This document shows positions 7,536 to 16,020 of a stretch of 25,484 nucleotides of DNA, one piece after another (positions within the stretch are counted from its first letter, which is position 1; each line of letters opens with the position of its first letter). The stretch covers positions 1 through 25,484 of the forward strand of contig CAZFEN010000019.1 of NCBI GenBank assembly GCA_964517765.1, in the 5' to 3' direction. The stretch comes from Hydromicrobium sp964517765. Its GTDB lineage: Bacteria > Actinomycetota > Humimicrobiia > Humimicrobiales > Humimicrobiaceae. The notes below the pieces were generated by a model that did not search any database, was not told where the DNA came from, and saw only the letters and a list, made by a program, of their open reading frames with translations. A program made the position numbers and the translations under genes.

Positions 7536-10500
7536 TTAAATAAAACTTATTATATCATTAAGATCCTTTAAGACTAAATCCAAATTAATATTTTTATCAG
7601 TTTTTTTTATGATTATCTGTCTTGATGCCGGTTCGTATAACATATTGCTATTCTTTATGTTCATTTCCCTTGCTTTGCTTTGAGGCATATCTACTCTTTT
7701 TAAGATAATTCCTTTTCCGTCATAAAATATAATTTTTTCTATCTTTGCTTTTCGTAACAAATATTTTATTCGGGCAATATTTACAAGATTACTTACTACC
7801 TGCGGCATCTTTTTATACCGCTGATTCATTTTTTCTTTTATTTCATCAATTTCATCCGGGCTTTCCGCACTCCCCAGTGTTTTATAAATATTGATTCTTT
7901 CTTTTTCACTCTCGATATAACTTTTTGGGATATACGCACTGGCAGGCAGATCGATTTTAACATTAATGTCTTCGTCTATTTTTTCACCCTTTAGTTTATC
8001 AATCTCTTCTTTTATTATCTGGCAATACATATCAAAACCAACGCTATTTATGTGTCCGTGCTGTCTGGGCCCCAATATTTCGCCCGCTCCTCTTATCTCC
8101 AGATCTCTCATGGCAATATTGTATCCGGAACCAAGGTCGGTATATTCTGCAAGTGTTTTAAGCCTCTGAAATGCCTGAAGACTCAGATTCTTCCTGCCGG
8201 GATAGAAAAAATAGGAATAAGCTCTTTCCGAAGATCTGCCTACCCTGCCTCTGAGCTGGTATAACTGGGATAATCCAAGCAGTTGTGAATTCTCTACTAT
8301 TAATGTATTTACATTACTGATATCCATTCCAGATTCTATTATGGAAGTGGTCAGCAGTATTTCGTATTTCTTATTTATAAAATCAGTCATTATTTTTTCT
8401 ATTCTGCTGCCTTCCATCTGGCCGTACGTCAGGGCAATATTTGCGTGTGGAACCAGCTGCTGCAGCTGGATTTTCTTATTCTCTATACCGGCTACTCTAT
8501 TATAGACATAGTATACCTGCCCCCCTCTGGCCATTTCCCTTTCTATGGCTCTTCTTACTACCTGATAATCAATCTCACCCACAAAGGTCTCTATCGGATT
8601 TCTGCCTTCAGGGTAAGTCTCGATAAGTACAATATCCCTGACTCCGGTAAGAGACATATACAATGTTCTGGGAATTGGTGTGGCACTCAGGGTCAGTACG
8701 TCCACTTCAGTCTTCAGCAGTTTTATTTTTTCTTTGCTTCCGACTCCAAACCTCTGTTCTTCATCTATTATTATAAGACCAAGATCTCTGGGCTTTATAT
8801 CCTCCTGAAGAATACGATGAGTGCCTATTATCATATCTGTTTTGCCTTCATTAAAATCTTTTACTATATGCTTTTGTTCCTTTCTGGCTCTAAACCTGCT
8901 CAGGACCTCTAAATTAACCGGATAATTTTTATAACGTTCGCTGAAAGTCTGATAATGTTGATCGGCAAGAATTGTGGTAGGAACCAGCATTAAAACCTGC
9001 TTACCGTTTTCTATCGATTTAAAGGCCGCCCTTATCGCAACCTCTGTCTTCCCAAATCCAACATCACCGATCAACAGAATATCCATTGGTTTTGGTTTAC
9101 TCATAGCATCCTTTACGTATTCTATCGCTTTAACCTGATCGTGGGTTTCCTTAAACGGAAATAAGTCTTCTACTTCCTTCTGCCATGGGCTATCAACAGG
9201 AAATGCATATCCGCTGGCTGAATCCCTCTCTGCATATAGCCTTGCAAGGTCTATAGCAAGTTTATGTACGGATTTTCGTACCCTTTTTTTAAGGCCATCC
9301 CACTGCGTGGAATTCAGTGAAGTTATATTAGGTTTTTTTTCACCGATATATCTACTGATACGGTCAGCCTGCCAGGTGGGAACATATAATCGATCTTCAT
9401 TCGCATACTCTATTAAGAAATATTCTCTTTTGTAACCATTAACCTGTTTAGAAATCATATCGACATATTTTCCAATACCATGATTTTTATGTACCACATA
9501 TTCCCCGGGTTCAAAATATTCTGCACCGGCAGCAGTCGAAATCTTTCCCGGGGATATCTGATATTGCATACGGTCATAAATATCGAGTTCGCCGTATAAA
9601 GAAACACTCCCGGACTCATAACCCCTGTATAGCCGGTAGTTCGATATGCCTGCAATATCGGACTTAAGTAAATTAAAGTCAACGTTGTCTCCGGTTTTTA
9701 AATAATTAAAGGATACCGAACTACTCAAGAATAACTCCTCTATCTTTTTCCTTCGCTCACTTCCGTCGATAGAAATGATGACCTTCCTTTTTGCTTTAAA
9801 ATCATTTTTTACATTTTGAATAAAATTGACAGAATTACCGAAACTTTTTTTCTGTTTTACAATTTTTCTGAGATTAAACTCGCCAATACCTCTGGCCTGT
9901 TCTCTGGCGGAGATTATATTAAACTTCAAATAAAAATCTTTTCTTTCCAGAAAATCCTTTTTTACAATATGGGCATATGCAATTTCTTTACTGCCAATTT
10001 TTAGAATATCTTTATCCCTGTCGAAGATCTCCCCGGCGATATCGATATCGCTTTTTACTTTTAAATAAATCTCCACAGGATCACAGAGTATCACGGCAAT
10101 TTTTGGTATACTATCTTTTAACAAATCAATAAAAGAAATCATTCGGTCAGCGGATTTTGGGCTGACCGTTTCTTCTATCTCCCAGGGATTAATATTAGGA
10201 AAAAGAGATACTTTATTTAAATTCTTTATCATTTTATTGCTTGAAACATCATACGAAAATATTTTCTCTGCCTCATCTCCAATGAAATCGAACCTTATCG
10301 GATTTTCGCCTGTCGCATCAAAGATATCTATGACTTCACCTCTTACACTGAATTCTCCTCTATCGTAAACCATATGGACCCTTTCGTAACCGCTTCCGAT
10401 AAAATCCGATATCAATTGATCCCTTTTATATTCGCCTCCAGTCTTTATTTCTATACTTTTAATTTTTTTGAATTTAGAAACAGGCATTAAATTCAATAAA

Positions 10501-10910
10501 GAATTGCTGGTAGCAATAATCAAAAACTTATCGCCGGAACTTCCGGTATTCAGTAAATTTCTAATGACATTAAGCCTTCCAGTAAGATTTTCCGGGGCAG
10601 TAATTCTATTTTTATAAAAAATTCCGTTTCCAAGACTTGGAAAATTCAATATTTTAATTTCCGGGACAATACAGCTTATTTCCTGTTCAAGTTCGGAGGC
10701 CCTCTCGAAAGTCGATGTGACTGCCAGGGCCGGGATATCGAAATATTTTAAAAAAGCACTGATAACAAAGGGCCAGATATTTTCATCTGCGATCAGGGTA
10801 TCAAGATTTGCAGCTCCATTTTTCTTACCTTTGATATTGGTTCTCTCATATTTCTCTATAAACTGCTGCCACTGCTTTTCATTTATAAAATTTTTTAAAA
10901 ACATTGCCAT
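7536..10910 (-). CDS. mfd: Transcription-repair coupling factor Mfd
   Basis: A 1124-residue SF2 DNA translocase that removes RNA polymerase stalled at lesions and recruits UvrA. All expected regions are present. A degenerate UvrB-like N-terminal module comes first. The RNA-polymerase-interaction CarD-like domain covers about 470-530 (EYVVHKNHGIGKYVD). Walker A is GDVGFGKTEVA near residue 616 and the DEEQRFG Walker B near 715. Further helicase motifs are SATPIPRTL, TSIIESGMD and QLRGRVGRS, followed by the C-terminal TRCF regulatory domain. Length is normal. The ATG has no good ribosome site. About 35 bases upstream there is a perfect TATAAT (10942-10947) between two TTGACA copies whose spacing does not fit a standard promoter, so the promoter is unresolved. 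Confidence 0.98.
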   Translation of the reverse strand: MAMFLKNFINEKQWQQFIEKYERTNIKGKKNGAANLDTLIADENIWPFVISAFLKYFDIPALAVTSTFERASELEQEISCIVPEIKILNFPSLGNGIFYKNRITAPENLTGRLNVIRNLLNTGSSGDKFLIIATSNSLLNLMPVSKFKKIKSIEIKTGGEYKRDQLISDFIGSGYERVHMVYDRGEFSVRGEVIDIFDATGENPIRFDFIGDEAEKIFSYDVSSNKMIKNLNKVSLFPNINPWEIEETVSPKSADRMISFIDLLKDSIPKIAVILCDPVEIYLKVKSDIDIAGEIFDRDKDILKIGSKEIAYAHIVKKDFLERKDFYLKFNIISAREQARGIGEFNLRKIVKQKKSFGNSVNFIQNVKNDFKAKRKVIISIDGSERRKKIEELFLSSSVSFNYLKTGDNVDFNLLKSDIAGISNYRLYRGYESGSVSLYGELDIYDRMQYQISPGKISTAAGAEYFEPGEYVVHKNHGIGKYVDMISKQVNGYKREYFLIEYANEDRLYVPTWQADRISRYIGEKKPNITSLNSTQWDGLKKRVRKSVHKLAIDLARLYAERDSASGYAFPVDSPWQKEVEDLFPFKETHDQVKAIEYVKDAMSKPKPMDILLIGDVGFGKTEVAIRAAFKSIENGKQVLMLVPTTILADQHYQTFSERYKNYPVNLEVLSRFRARKEQKHIVKDFNEGKTDMIIGTHRILQEDIKPRDLGLIIIDEEQRFGVGSKEKIKLLKTEVDVLTLSATPIPRTLYMSLTGVRDIVLIETYPEGRNPIETFVGEIDYQVVRRAIEREMARGGQVYYVYNRVAGIENKKIQLQQLVPHANIALTYGQMEGSRIEKIMTDFINKKYEILLTTSIIESGMDISNVNTLIVENSQLLGLSQLYQLRGRVGRSSERAYSYFFYPGRKNLSLQAFQRLKTLAEYTDLGSGYNIAMRDLEIRGAGEILGPRQHGHINSVGFDMYCQIIKEEIDKLKGEKIDEDINVKIDLPASAYIPKSYIESEKERINIYKTLGSAESPDEIDEIKEKMNQRYKKMPQVVSNLVNIARIKYLLRKAKIEKIIFYDGKGIILKRVDMPQSKAREMNIKNSNMLYEPASRQIIIKKTDKNINLDLVLKDLNDIISFI

Positions 10911-11042
10911 AACAAATATTCTAAAACTCCTGTCAATAATGATTATAAAAAAACTGTCAATGAATTTACAGGATCATCTATGAGGACTGGGCCAACAAAA
11001 TCCGGATATGAATAAATAATTGATTTTTTAAGTATTAATTCT

Positions 11043-11068
11043 AAAAAATAATGCAGTCTGCAGGATTA
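11043..11068 (-). terminator. Possible weak terminator after pth
   Basis: Immediately after the pth stop, the minus strand reads a short palindrome TGCAGACTGCA (11052-11062; effectively a 3-4 bp stem) followed by TTATTTTTT. The U-rich tail fits a terminator but the stem is very short. The 155-base gap before mfd makes some transcription boundary here plausible. Confidence 0.3.
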
Positions 11069-11623
11069 GTTATATTTATTCATTGCGAAGTCAATGCCTT
11101 CTGTCAGATAATCTTTTATAATATCCACTGTCCTCTGCACACCGACTTCAACATCTTCCTTTTCTTTTCTTTTAAACTCCTCCAGTACATAATCTGCTGC
11201 ATCCTGTTTGCCCGGAGGCCTGCCAATACCAAATCGCAGTCTGTCAAAATTGCAGTTCCCGAGACTTTCTACTATTGATTCAAGACCTTTATGCCCGCCT
11301 GTGCTTCCACCTTTTTTTAACCTGATTTCTCCGAATTCAATATCGATGTCATCATGGATCACCATCAACGAATTGATTTGATTTCCCAAAAACCTGTAGT
11401 AAAGAGCAATTGAAATGCCGCTATTATTCATAAAAGTTTGAGGTTTGAGGATTATTAATTTCTGATCGTTAAATGATAACTCACATATGAGAGAATCGAA
11501 TTTTCTGTAAAGACTTTTTTTCTCGAATTCTTCGGTAAACTTATCAGCAATCCTGAAACCTATATTGTGCCTGGTGAATTCATAATCTTTTCCGGGATTA
11601 CCAAGACCAGCTATTAAAATCAT
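11066..11623 (-). CDS. pth: Peptidyl-tRNA hydrolase
   Basis: A 185-residue enzyme that recycles peptidyl-tRNAs dropped from ribosomes. Catalytic and binding residues are visible: N9 in GLGNPG, the catalytic H19 in RHNIGF, the KPQTFMNNSG segment, and IHDDID. The GGHxGLxS loop reads GGHKGLES, with Lys where Escherichia coli has Asn114. The open frame extends 31 codons further upstream into rplY, but homology begins exactly at MILIAGLGNPG. That ATG lies 4 bases after the rplY stop, so 11623 is chosen as start. The extra Lys/Arg-rich upstream frame is an out-of-phase reading of the charged rplY tail. Confidence 0.96.
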   Translation of the reverse strand: MILIAGLGNPGKDYEFTRHNIGFRIADKFTEEFEKKSLYRKFDSLICELSFNDQKLIILKPQTFMNNSGISIALYYRFLGNQINSLMVIHDDIDIEFGEIRLKKGGSTGGHKGLESIVESLGNCNFDRLRFGIGRPPGKQDAADYVLEEFKRKEKEDVEVGVQRTVDIIKDYLTEGIDFAMNKYN

Positions 11624-11627
11624 ACGG

Positions 11628-12362
11628 TTATTTTTCCCTGGATCCTTTTTCTTTCTGATGCCCCTCTTCCTTCGGATGTCCTTTTTCCTCTTCTGGTTCT
11701 TCTTTTTCCTTTCCAATTACCTCGGGTTCGGTAATCTCTTCTTCAGCTTCTTCTTCGGCAACTAATTCTTCTTCTTTTAACTGGGTCGGATGGATTATTG
11801 AAACCACGACTTCCTCTGGATCATTGAGTATTTTTATTTTATCGGAAATATTGATATCGGAGACTCTGATTGTAATACCCATATCAAGGTCTTTTATGTC
11901 ATATTCGATATATTCCAGAATATCTACAGGAAGACAGGATACATGCAGTTCCCTTAGACCGTGCTGCAGAACACCGCCGCCATCTTTAATTCCAAGAGCT
12001 ATTTCTTCATTTATAATATGGATTGGAATAGAGGTTTCTATTTCCTTTTCCATCTGTATCCTTAAAAAGTCCACATGTAAAAATTCTCTGGTTATGGGAT
12101 CTCTCTGAAATTCCTTTATTAAAACCGTTTCTTTCTTATCTTTTTTTACACCGTCTATATGCATATCGAAAATCAAACTGTATATGCTTCTGCCTTTTAA
12201 AATATCTTTAAATTCTTTTTCCTTAATTTTGATGCTTACCGGCTCTTTTTTCAAACCATACATAATTGCCGGAATATAATTTTTATTTTTTAATTTTCTT
12301 GCGGCTTTATTTTTTATTTCACTGTCGTCTCTTTTTTCTACTGCCAGAGCTATGTTTTCCAT
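11628..12362 (-). CDS. rplY: 50S ribosomal protein bL25, long Ctc/TL5 form
   Basis: A 244-residue protein that binds 5S rRNA in the large subunit. The N-terminal L25 beta-barrel domain covers about 1-92 (with RKLKNKNYIPAIMYG and a FLHVDFLRI ending). The C-terminal TL5/Ctc domain covers about 95-187, with IPIHIINEEIALGIKDGGGVLQ and the VSCLPVDILEYIEYDI segment. Residues from about 188 form an acidic EEE-rich run that becomes a Lys/Glu/Gly/His repeat-like tail ending KGSREK. Long-form L25 is typical of Gram-positives and Thermus, and the acidic tail is common, but the mixed basic extension is longer than usual. AGGA lies 4-5 bases before the ATG. The gene sits between prs and pth, as is common. 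Confidence 0.94.
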   Translation of the reverse strand: MENIALAVEKRDDSEIKNKAARKLKNKNYIPAIMYGLKKEPVSIKIKEKEFKDILKGRSIYSLIFDMHIDGVKKDKKETVLIKEFQRDPITREFLHVDFLRIQMEKEIETSIPIHIINEEIALGIKDGGGVLQHGLRELHVSCLPVDILEYIEYDIKDLDMGITIRVSDINISDKIKILNDPEEVVVSIIHPTQLKEEELVAEEEAEEEITEPEVIGKEKEEPEEEKGHPKEEGHQKEKGSREK

Positions 12363-12393
12363 ATATTCCTACACCTTGCCTTATATTTACAAA

Positions 12394-13371
12394 TTAAACT
12401 AAATTTTCACCTTTGAATAACTCGCTTACAGACATGCAATGATAAACTTTTTTTATAGTTTTTGCAAGCAGGGGTGCAATTGAAAGGACTTTTATTTTTT
12501 TAGATTTAAATTCTTTACTTATCGGAATAGTGTCCGCTACTATTACCTCTTCGACTTTTGAATTTTCCAGTTCTTCTATGGCATTGCCTGAAAAAATTGG
12601 ATGGGTTGCACCGATATAAATCTTTTCTACATCATGTCGCCGGAGCATATCGATAGCCTTAAGCAGCGTATCTCCGGTATCTATCATATCATCAAATATT
12701 ATAGCTGTTTTTCCTTCTACGTCTCCCACTATATGTTCCATCTCGGCCATATTGGGAGCCGGCCTTCTTTTATCCAGTATTGCCAGAGGGAAATGGAGTT
12801 TTTTAGCAAAAATACTGGCCCTTTTTACACCTCCTACATCCGGACTCACGACTACGCCGTTTTTAATGTTTTTTCCGTTGATGTATTTGGCTATTATGGG
12901 TATAGCGGTGACATGATCGACGGGAACATCAAAGAAACCCTGGATAGTCGAGGAATGCAGATCCAGAAGTATTGCTCTATTCATTCCTGCAATCGAAAGT
13001 AAATCAGCGAATAATTTTGCGGTGATCGGTTCTCTTCCTTCTGCTTTTTTATCCTGCCGCGCATAGCCATAATGTGGTATAACTGCATTTATCATGCCCG
13101 CAGAAGCCCTTTTGAGAGCATCTATCATTATAAGAAGTTCCATTATATTATCATTTATCGGTTCACAGCATGTCTGCACCACAAAGACATCCGCACCCCT
13201 TACGCTTTCATCAAACTTTATATATATCTCACCGTTTTTAAATCTGGTTCTGGTGATTTTTCCGGCCTTGACTCCAAGTTCCTGCGCGATTTTATCAGTT
13301 AGAGCAGGGTAAGATGACCCTGAAAAGAGCATCATTCTTTTATTATCCCGAGTTTCTTTCATATCCTTCAT
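12394..13371 (-). CDS. prs: Ribose-phosphate pyrophosphokinase (PRPP synthetase)
   Basis: A 325-residue cytoplasmic enzyme making PRPP from ribose 5-phosphate and ATP for nucleotide, His and Trp synthesis. It has tandem phosphoribosyltransferase-like domains. Visible landmarks are the flexible-loop region YGYARQDKKAEGREPITAK, DLHSSTIQGFFD, SPDVGGVKRA and the PRPP-binding loop IFDDMIDTGDTL. Features fit a class I, phosphate-activated enzyme. The start is uncertain. ATG codons lie at residues 1, 4, 13 and 14. The GGGAG at 13374-13378 is only 2 bases from the first and 11 bases from the second (13362), so the true N-terminus may be three residues shorter. Confidence 0.96.
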   Translation of the reverse strand: MKDMKETRDNKRMMLFSGSSYPALTDKIAQELGVKAGKITRTRFKNGEIYIKFDESVRGADVFVVQTCCEPINDNIMELLIMIDALKRASAGMINAVIPHYGYARQDKKAEGREPITAKLFADLLSIAGMNRAILLDLHSSTIQGFFDVPVDHVTAIPIIAKYINGKNIKNGVVVSPDVGGVKRASIFAKKLHFPLAILDKRRPAPNMAEMEHIVGDVEGKTAIIFDDMIDTGDTLLKAIDMLRRHDVEKIYIGATHPIFSGNAIEELENSKVEEVIVADTIPISKEFKSKKIKVLSIAPLLAKTIKKVYHCMSVSELFKGENLV

Positions 13372-13413
13372 ATCTCCCGCCTTAAATAATATAATTCTTA
13401 AATTTTAAATAAC

Positions 13414-14535
13414 TTATTTCTCTTTATTTTTTAACTTTTTTTCTCCTGCTGCAAGATGGGATTTTTTAATTTCACAAAATGCTCCTATTTCGACATTATC
13501 CCCTGTTGCAGTACCCTGGCTTACATAACTGTAAGGTCCTATATTGTTATCATTTCCGATATCAGAATCCAGCACGACCGAGGCATTTATCTTTGTATCT
13601 TTACCTATCCTGGTATCTGTTATCTGACAGAAAGGACCTATCACCGAATTCTTTCCGATTCTGGTTTTCCCCCTGATAATGCATGAAGGTTCAATGATAA
13701 CATCGGAGTCTATGATCACTGAACTTTCTATATAACAGGACCGGGGATCTCTAATGGTCACTCCACCTTTCATTAAATTTTCATTTATCTTCTTTTGCAT
13801 AATATTTTCCATTACGGAAAGCTGGAACCTGTCATTTACACCCATTACTTCCAGATAATCCGAAATTTTCAACGGGCTGACCTTTTTACCTTTTTTTATA
13901 AGCGTTTCGACTATATCGGTGAGATAATACTCTTTCTGTTTATTTTGATCTTTTATCTTATCAATATTCTCAAAAAGGGATTTTTTATCAAAACAATAAA
14001 TGGAAGAATTTACTTCATTTATTTTCTTTTCTTCGGGATTTGTATCGGTTTCCTCGACAATCTTCATTATATTTCCGTCTCTGTCCTTTATGATCCTCCC
14101 ATAACCTGCCGGATCTGGAAAAAGTGAAGTAATCAAAGAAGCCGAACTACAGGAATTCATTCTATATTCAACCAATTTTTTCAGGGTCCCGATATTGACC
14201 AGGGGACTATCGCCGGATAATATTAAAATATTCTTTCCAAAATCCTTTTTATATTTTTTGACCATACTTACAGCATGTGCAGTACCCAGCTGATCTGGCT
14301 GTGGTACGTTCCTGATCCCCGGGTAATTGTTTTTTATATAATCGCTTACAGGTCCTTTTTTCTGTCCTGTAATTACAAATATATTCTTTGGATTCAATCT
14401 AACGGCCAGTGATAAAACATAATAGAGTATTGGTTGACCTGATATCCGGTGAAGTACTTTGGGAATTTCCGACTTCATCCTTTTACCTTTGCCTGCAGCA
14501 AGAACAATCACACTTAAATCTCTAGAAAAGTTCAT
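13414..14535 (-). CDS. glmU: GlmU-type UDP-N-acetylglucosamine pyrophosphorylase, C-terminally truncated
   Basis: A 373-residue protein; GlmU is usually about 450-460 residues. The N-terminal uridylyltransferase domain (1-230) looks complete: LAAGKGKRMKSEIPKVL (12-28), QLGTAHAV (82-89), GDSPL with D109, AGYGRI, VEETD, NEVNSSIY and GVND near 232-235. A left-handed beta-helix begins near 258 (GVTIRDP) but stops after EIKKSHL (355-361), followed by a short Lys-rich tail. In E. coli numbering, the protein ends just before catalytic His363. Tyr366, Asn377 and Lys392 are therefore also missing, and the Arg333 position is not Arg. The stop lies 42 bases from prs, leaving no room for a frameshifted remainder. 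I infer a UTP-transfer enzyme without acetyltransferase activity. Confidence 0.9.
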   Translation of the reverse strand: MNFSRDLSVIVLAAGKGKRMKSEIPKVLHRISGQPILYYVLSLAVRLNPKNIFVITGQKKGPVSDYIKNNYPGIRNVPQPDQLGTAHAVSMVKKYKKDFGKNILILSGDSPLVNIGTLKKLVEYRMNSCSSASLITSLFPDPAGYGRIIKDRDGNIMKIVEETDTNPEEKKINEVNSSIYCFDKKSLFENIDKIKDQNKQKEYYLTDIVETLIKKGKKVSPLKISDYLEVMGVNDRFQLSVMENIMQKKINENLMKGGVTIRDPRSCYIESSVIIDSDVIIEPSCIIRGKTRIGKNSVIGPFCQITDTRIGKDTKINASVVLDSDIGNDNNIGPYSYVSQGTATGDNVEIGAFCEIKKSHLAAGEKKLKNKEK

Positions 14536-14616
14536 TTTTTAAAGGATTCCCATCAAAAAGGTTAAAATAATTCGTTTGCAATACAACCAAATTGTAACAT
14601 AAAAAAATAGACTTTT

Positions 14617-15150
14617 CTAAGTATTATCGACTCTTTTTTCCAGATTCACCAAAAACTCTTTTAACTTTGTCCCGCTGGCAAATCTGCCTATTCTGCCATC
14701 ACTTTTTATTACTCTGTGACAGGGAATAATAAGCATCACCGGATTCCTGTTTAACGCAGAACCCGCAGCCCTCCAGGCTCTTTCATGGCCAGAAAGAAAG
14801 GATAATCTTTTATAACTTATTGTTTCTCCGTAGGGCACTGAGATCAGTTTTCCCCATATTCTTTTCTGAAAACTTGTTCCGGCCAGAAATTCGATTGTGA
14901 AATCAAATTTTTTTATTTTCCCATTAAAATAACCGGTAATCGCGGTCTCGATTACATTGGATTTTTTATCGGTAAAATAAATCTCATCCATATCCCCGTA
15001 AATTTTTTTGATTTTTTTAATAAAATCCAGGAAATCCTTCTTGCTGTTTCCAAGATATGAAATCACTATCCTGCCGGCTTTATACTGCCATAAATAATAA
15101 AACCTGCCTATTTGTGTTTCAAATTCGGATTTGTTTATATTCTTGATCAT
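14617..15150 (-). CDS. ogt: Methylated-DNA--protein-cysteine S-methyltransferase
   Basis: A 177-residue suicide DNA-repair protein that moves O6-alkyl groups from guanine to its own cysteine. The C-terminal domain has FQKRIWGKLISVPYGETISY, the recognition helix segment RAAGSALNRNP and the active-site IPCHRVIKSDGRIGRFASG with the acceptor Cys in PCHRV. The N-terminal half is a typical diverged RNase-H-like domain. Size fits Ogt rather than the two-domain Ada. It lies 38 bases after the DUF6485-type gene on the same strand, so it may be the last gene of the cobalamin transcript. A perfect 17-base palindrome lies just upstream. No Shine-Dalgarno sequence is evident before the ATG. Confidence 0.95.
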   Translation of the reverse strand: MIKNINKSEFETQIGRFYYLWQYKAGRIVISYLGNSKKDFLDFIKKIKKIYGDMDEIYFTDKKSNVIETAITGYFNGKIKKFDFTIEFLAGTSFQKRIWGKLISVPYGETISYKRLSFLSGHERAWRAAGSALNRNPVMLIIPCHRVIKSDGRIGRFASGTKLKEFLVNLEKRVDNT

Positions 15151-15181
15151 CTTATATGTATTTTAATATAAATTGATATCA

Positions 15182-15198
15182 AAACAGGTCACCTGTTT
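15182..15198. promoter_or_regulatory. Perfect 8-1-8 palindrome upstream of ogt
   Basis: AAACAGGT, a central C, then ACCTGTTT form a perfect dyad overlapping the stop of the upstream small gene and lying 32 bases before the ogt ATG. As RNA it would make a 6-bp hairpin with a 5-base loop and only a short U run, so a strong terminator is unlikely. An operator is equally possible. Confidence 0.35.
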
Positions 15199-15380
15199 AA
15201 TCTAACAAAGTGTCCAATTGATCTATCGTAAGTTTTTTCAGCACTATCGTCAAAAAAGCAGGCAGGAAGCTCGCCTAACTTTTTGTGATAGGTTATACAA
15301 TCACAGCAGATCCCTTTTCTCGGACATGGTTCATATGTGCAGTTGCAGTTTTTCAAATTTCTTTCTTTGTTACATTCCAT
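15189..15380 (-). CDS. Small cysteine-rich protein, DUF6485-like
   Basis: A 63-residue protein with eight cysteines (3, 12, 14, 19, 25, 26, 28, 41), including NCNC and GICCDC clusters, followed by ELPACFF and AEKTYDRSI. The pattern matches my recollection of the DUF6485 family of small Cys-rich proteins in anaerobes. No function is established to my knowledge, and metal binding is an inference from the cysteines. The frame stays open 23 codons upstream, but that part overlaps the cobO 3' end. The ATG at 15378-15380 follows AAAGGA by about 10 bases, so it was chosen as start. It sits between cobO and ogt on the same strand. Confidence 0.8.
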   Translation of the reverse strand: MECNKERNLKNCNCTYEPCPRKGICCDCITYHKKLGELPACFFDDSAEKTYDRSIGHFVRLNR

Positions 15381-15402
15381 GTTATTTTTTCCTTTCTTAT
15401 TA

Positions 15403-15987
15403 TCAGTATTCGATGCCTTTTTTTGCCTTTGCGCCCCTGGTGAAAGCATGTTTTATCTCCCGCATCTCAGTCACCGTATCCGCTATATCCACAAGTTCCC
15501 GGGGAGCATTTCTTCCGGTTAGTACCATACAGAGTTTTTTGGGTTTATTTTTTATAAGATCGATTGTGTCTTCGATCCTTAAGAGTCCGTATGCTATAAG
15601 ATTAATGATTTCATCCAGAATAATCATATCATACTTACCACTCGCAACCTTCTTGCAGGCATACCCAAAAGACTCGGAAGCATTTGCCACCTGAGCTTTT
15701 GTAGGTACCGGTCTTCCGTCCTTAAATTTTATAAATCCTTTCCCCAGCCGTTCAATTTCGATTAAGGGTTCGAATTTCTTAATGATTCTAAATTCACCGG
15801 TATCGAAACGCCCTTTAATAAACTGTATTATCAGGACTTTCTGATTATGGCCCGCCGCCCGCAGTGCCATACCCAGCGCTGCCGTGGTCTTACCCTTGCC
15901 TTCTCCTGTATTTATCAGAACCGGACCCTCTTCTAAATCTTTTCTGCATATTTTTACGGTGCGATTATTATTTCCGGTTGAATCCAT
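15403..15987 (-). CDS. cobO: Corrinoid adenosyltransferase (CobO/CobA/BtuR type)
   Basis: A 194-residue P-loop enzyme that transfers the 5'-deoxyadenosyl group of ATP to Co(I) corrinoids, including cob(I)yrinic acid a,c-diamide and cobinamide. Residues 28-35 form the Walker A loop GEGKGKTT. The continuation AALGMALRAAGH, VLIIQFIKG, the LDEIINLIAYGLL region and LTGRNAP are family features. Length is normal. It follows cobQ by 33 bases and belongs to the riboswitch-led unit. It supplies the adenosylation step that normally precedes amidation by CobQ. Confidence 0.95.
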   Translation of the reverse strand: MDSTGNNNRTVKICRKDLEEGPVLINTGEGKGKTTAALGMALRAAGHNQKVLIIQFIKGRFDTGEFRIIKKFEPLIEIERLGKGFIKFKDGRPVPTKAQVANASESFGYACKKVASGKYDMIILDEIINLIAYGLLRIEDTIDLIKNKPKKLCMVLTGRNAPRELVDIADTVTEMREIKHAFTRGAKAKKGIEY

Positions 15988-16020
15988 TTCTTGCTAACCT
16001 CTGCCATCGTTTATATTTTA

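Noticed and set aside
8445..8912. Long plus-strand open frame inside mfd
   Set aside because: It lies antisense to highly conserved helicase motifs, with atypical composition and no ribosome site; a shadow of mfd.
10931..10960. Two TTGACA boxes with a TATAAT between them upstream of mfd
   Set aside because: The spacings to -10-like sequences do not fit a standard promoter: the first box is only 7 bases from TATAAT, and the second has no good -10 at 16-18 bases.
11624..11716. Upstream extension of the pth frame giving a Lys/Arg-rich N-terminus
   Set aside because: It overlaps the rplY 3' end in another frame, and Pth homology begins precisely at the ATG at 11621-11623.
13372..13413. A frameshifted remainder of GlmU downstream of its stop
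   Set aside because: Only 42 bases lie between glmU and prs, far too little for the missing 80 residues.
15381..15449. Longer form of the small Cys-rich protein
   Set aside because: The extra 23 residues overlap the cobO coding end, while the ATG at 15378-15380 has a ribosome site and matches the family's start.
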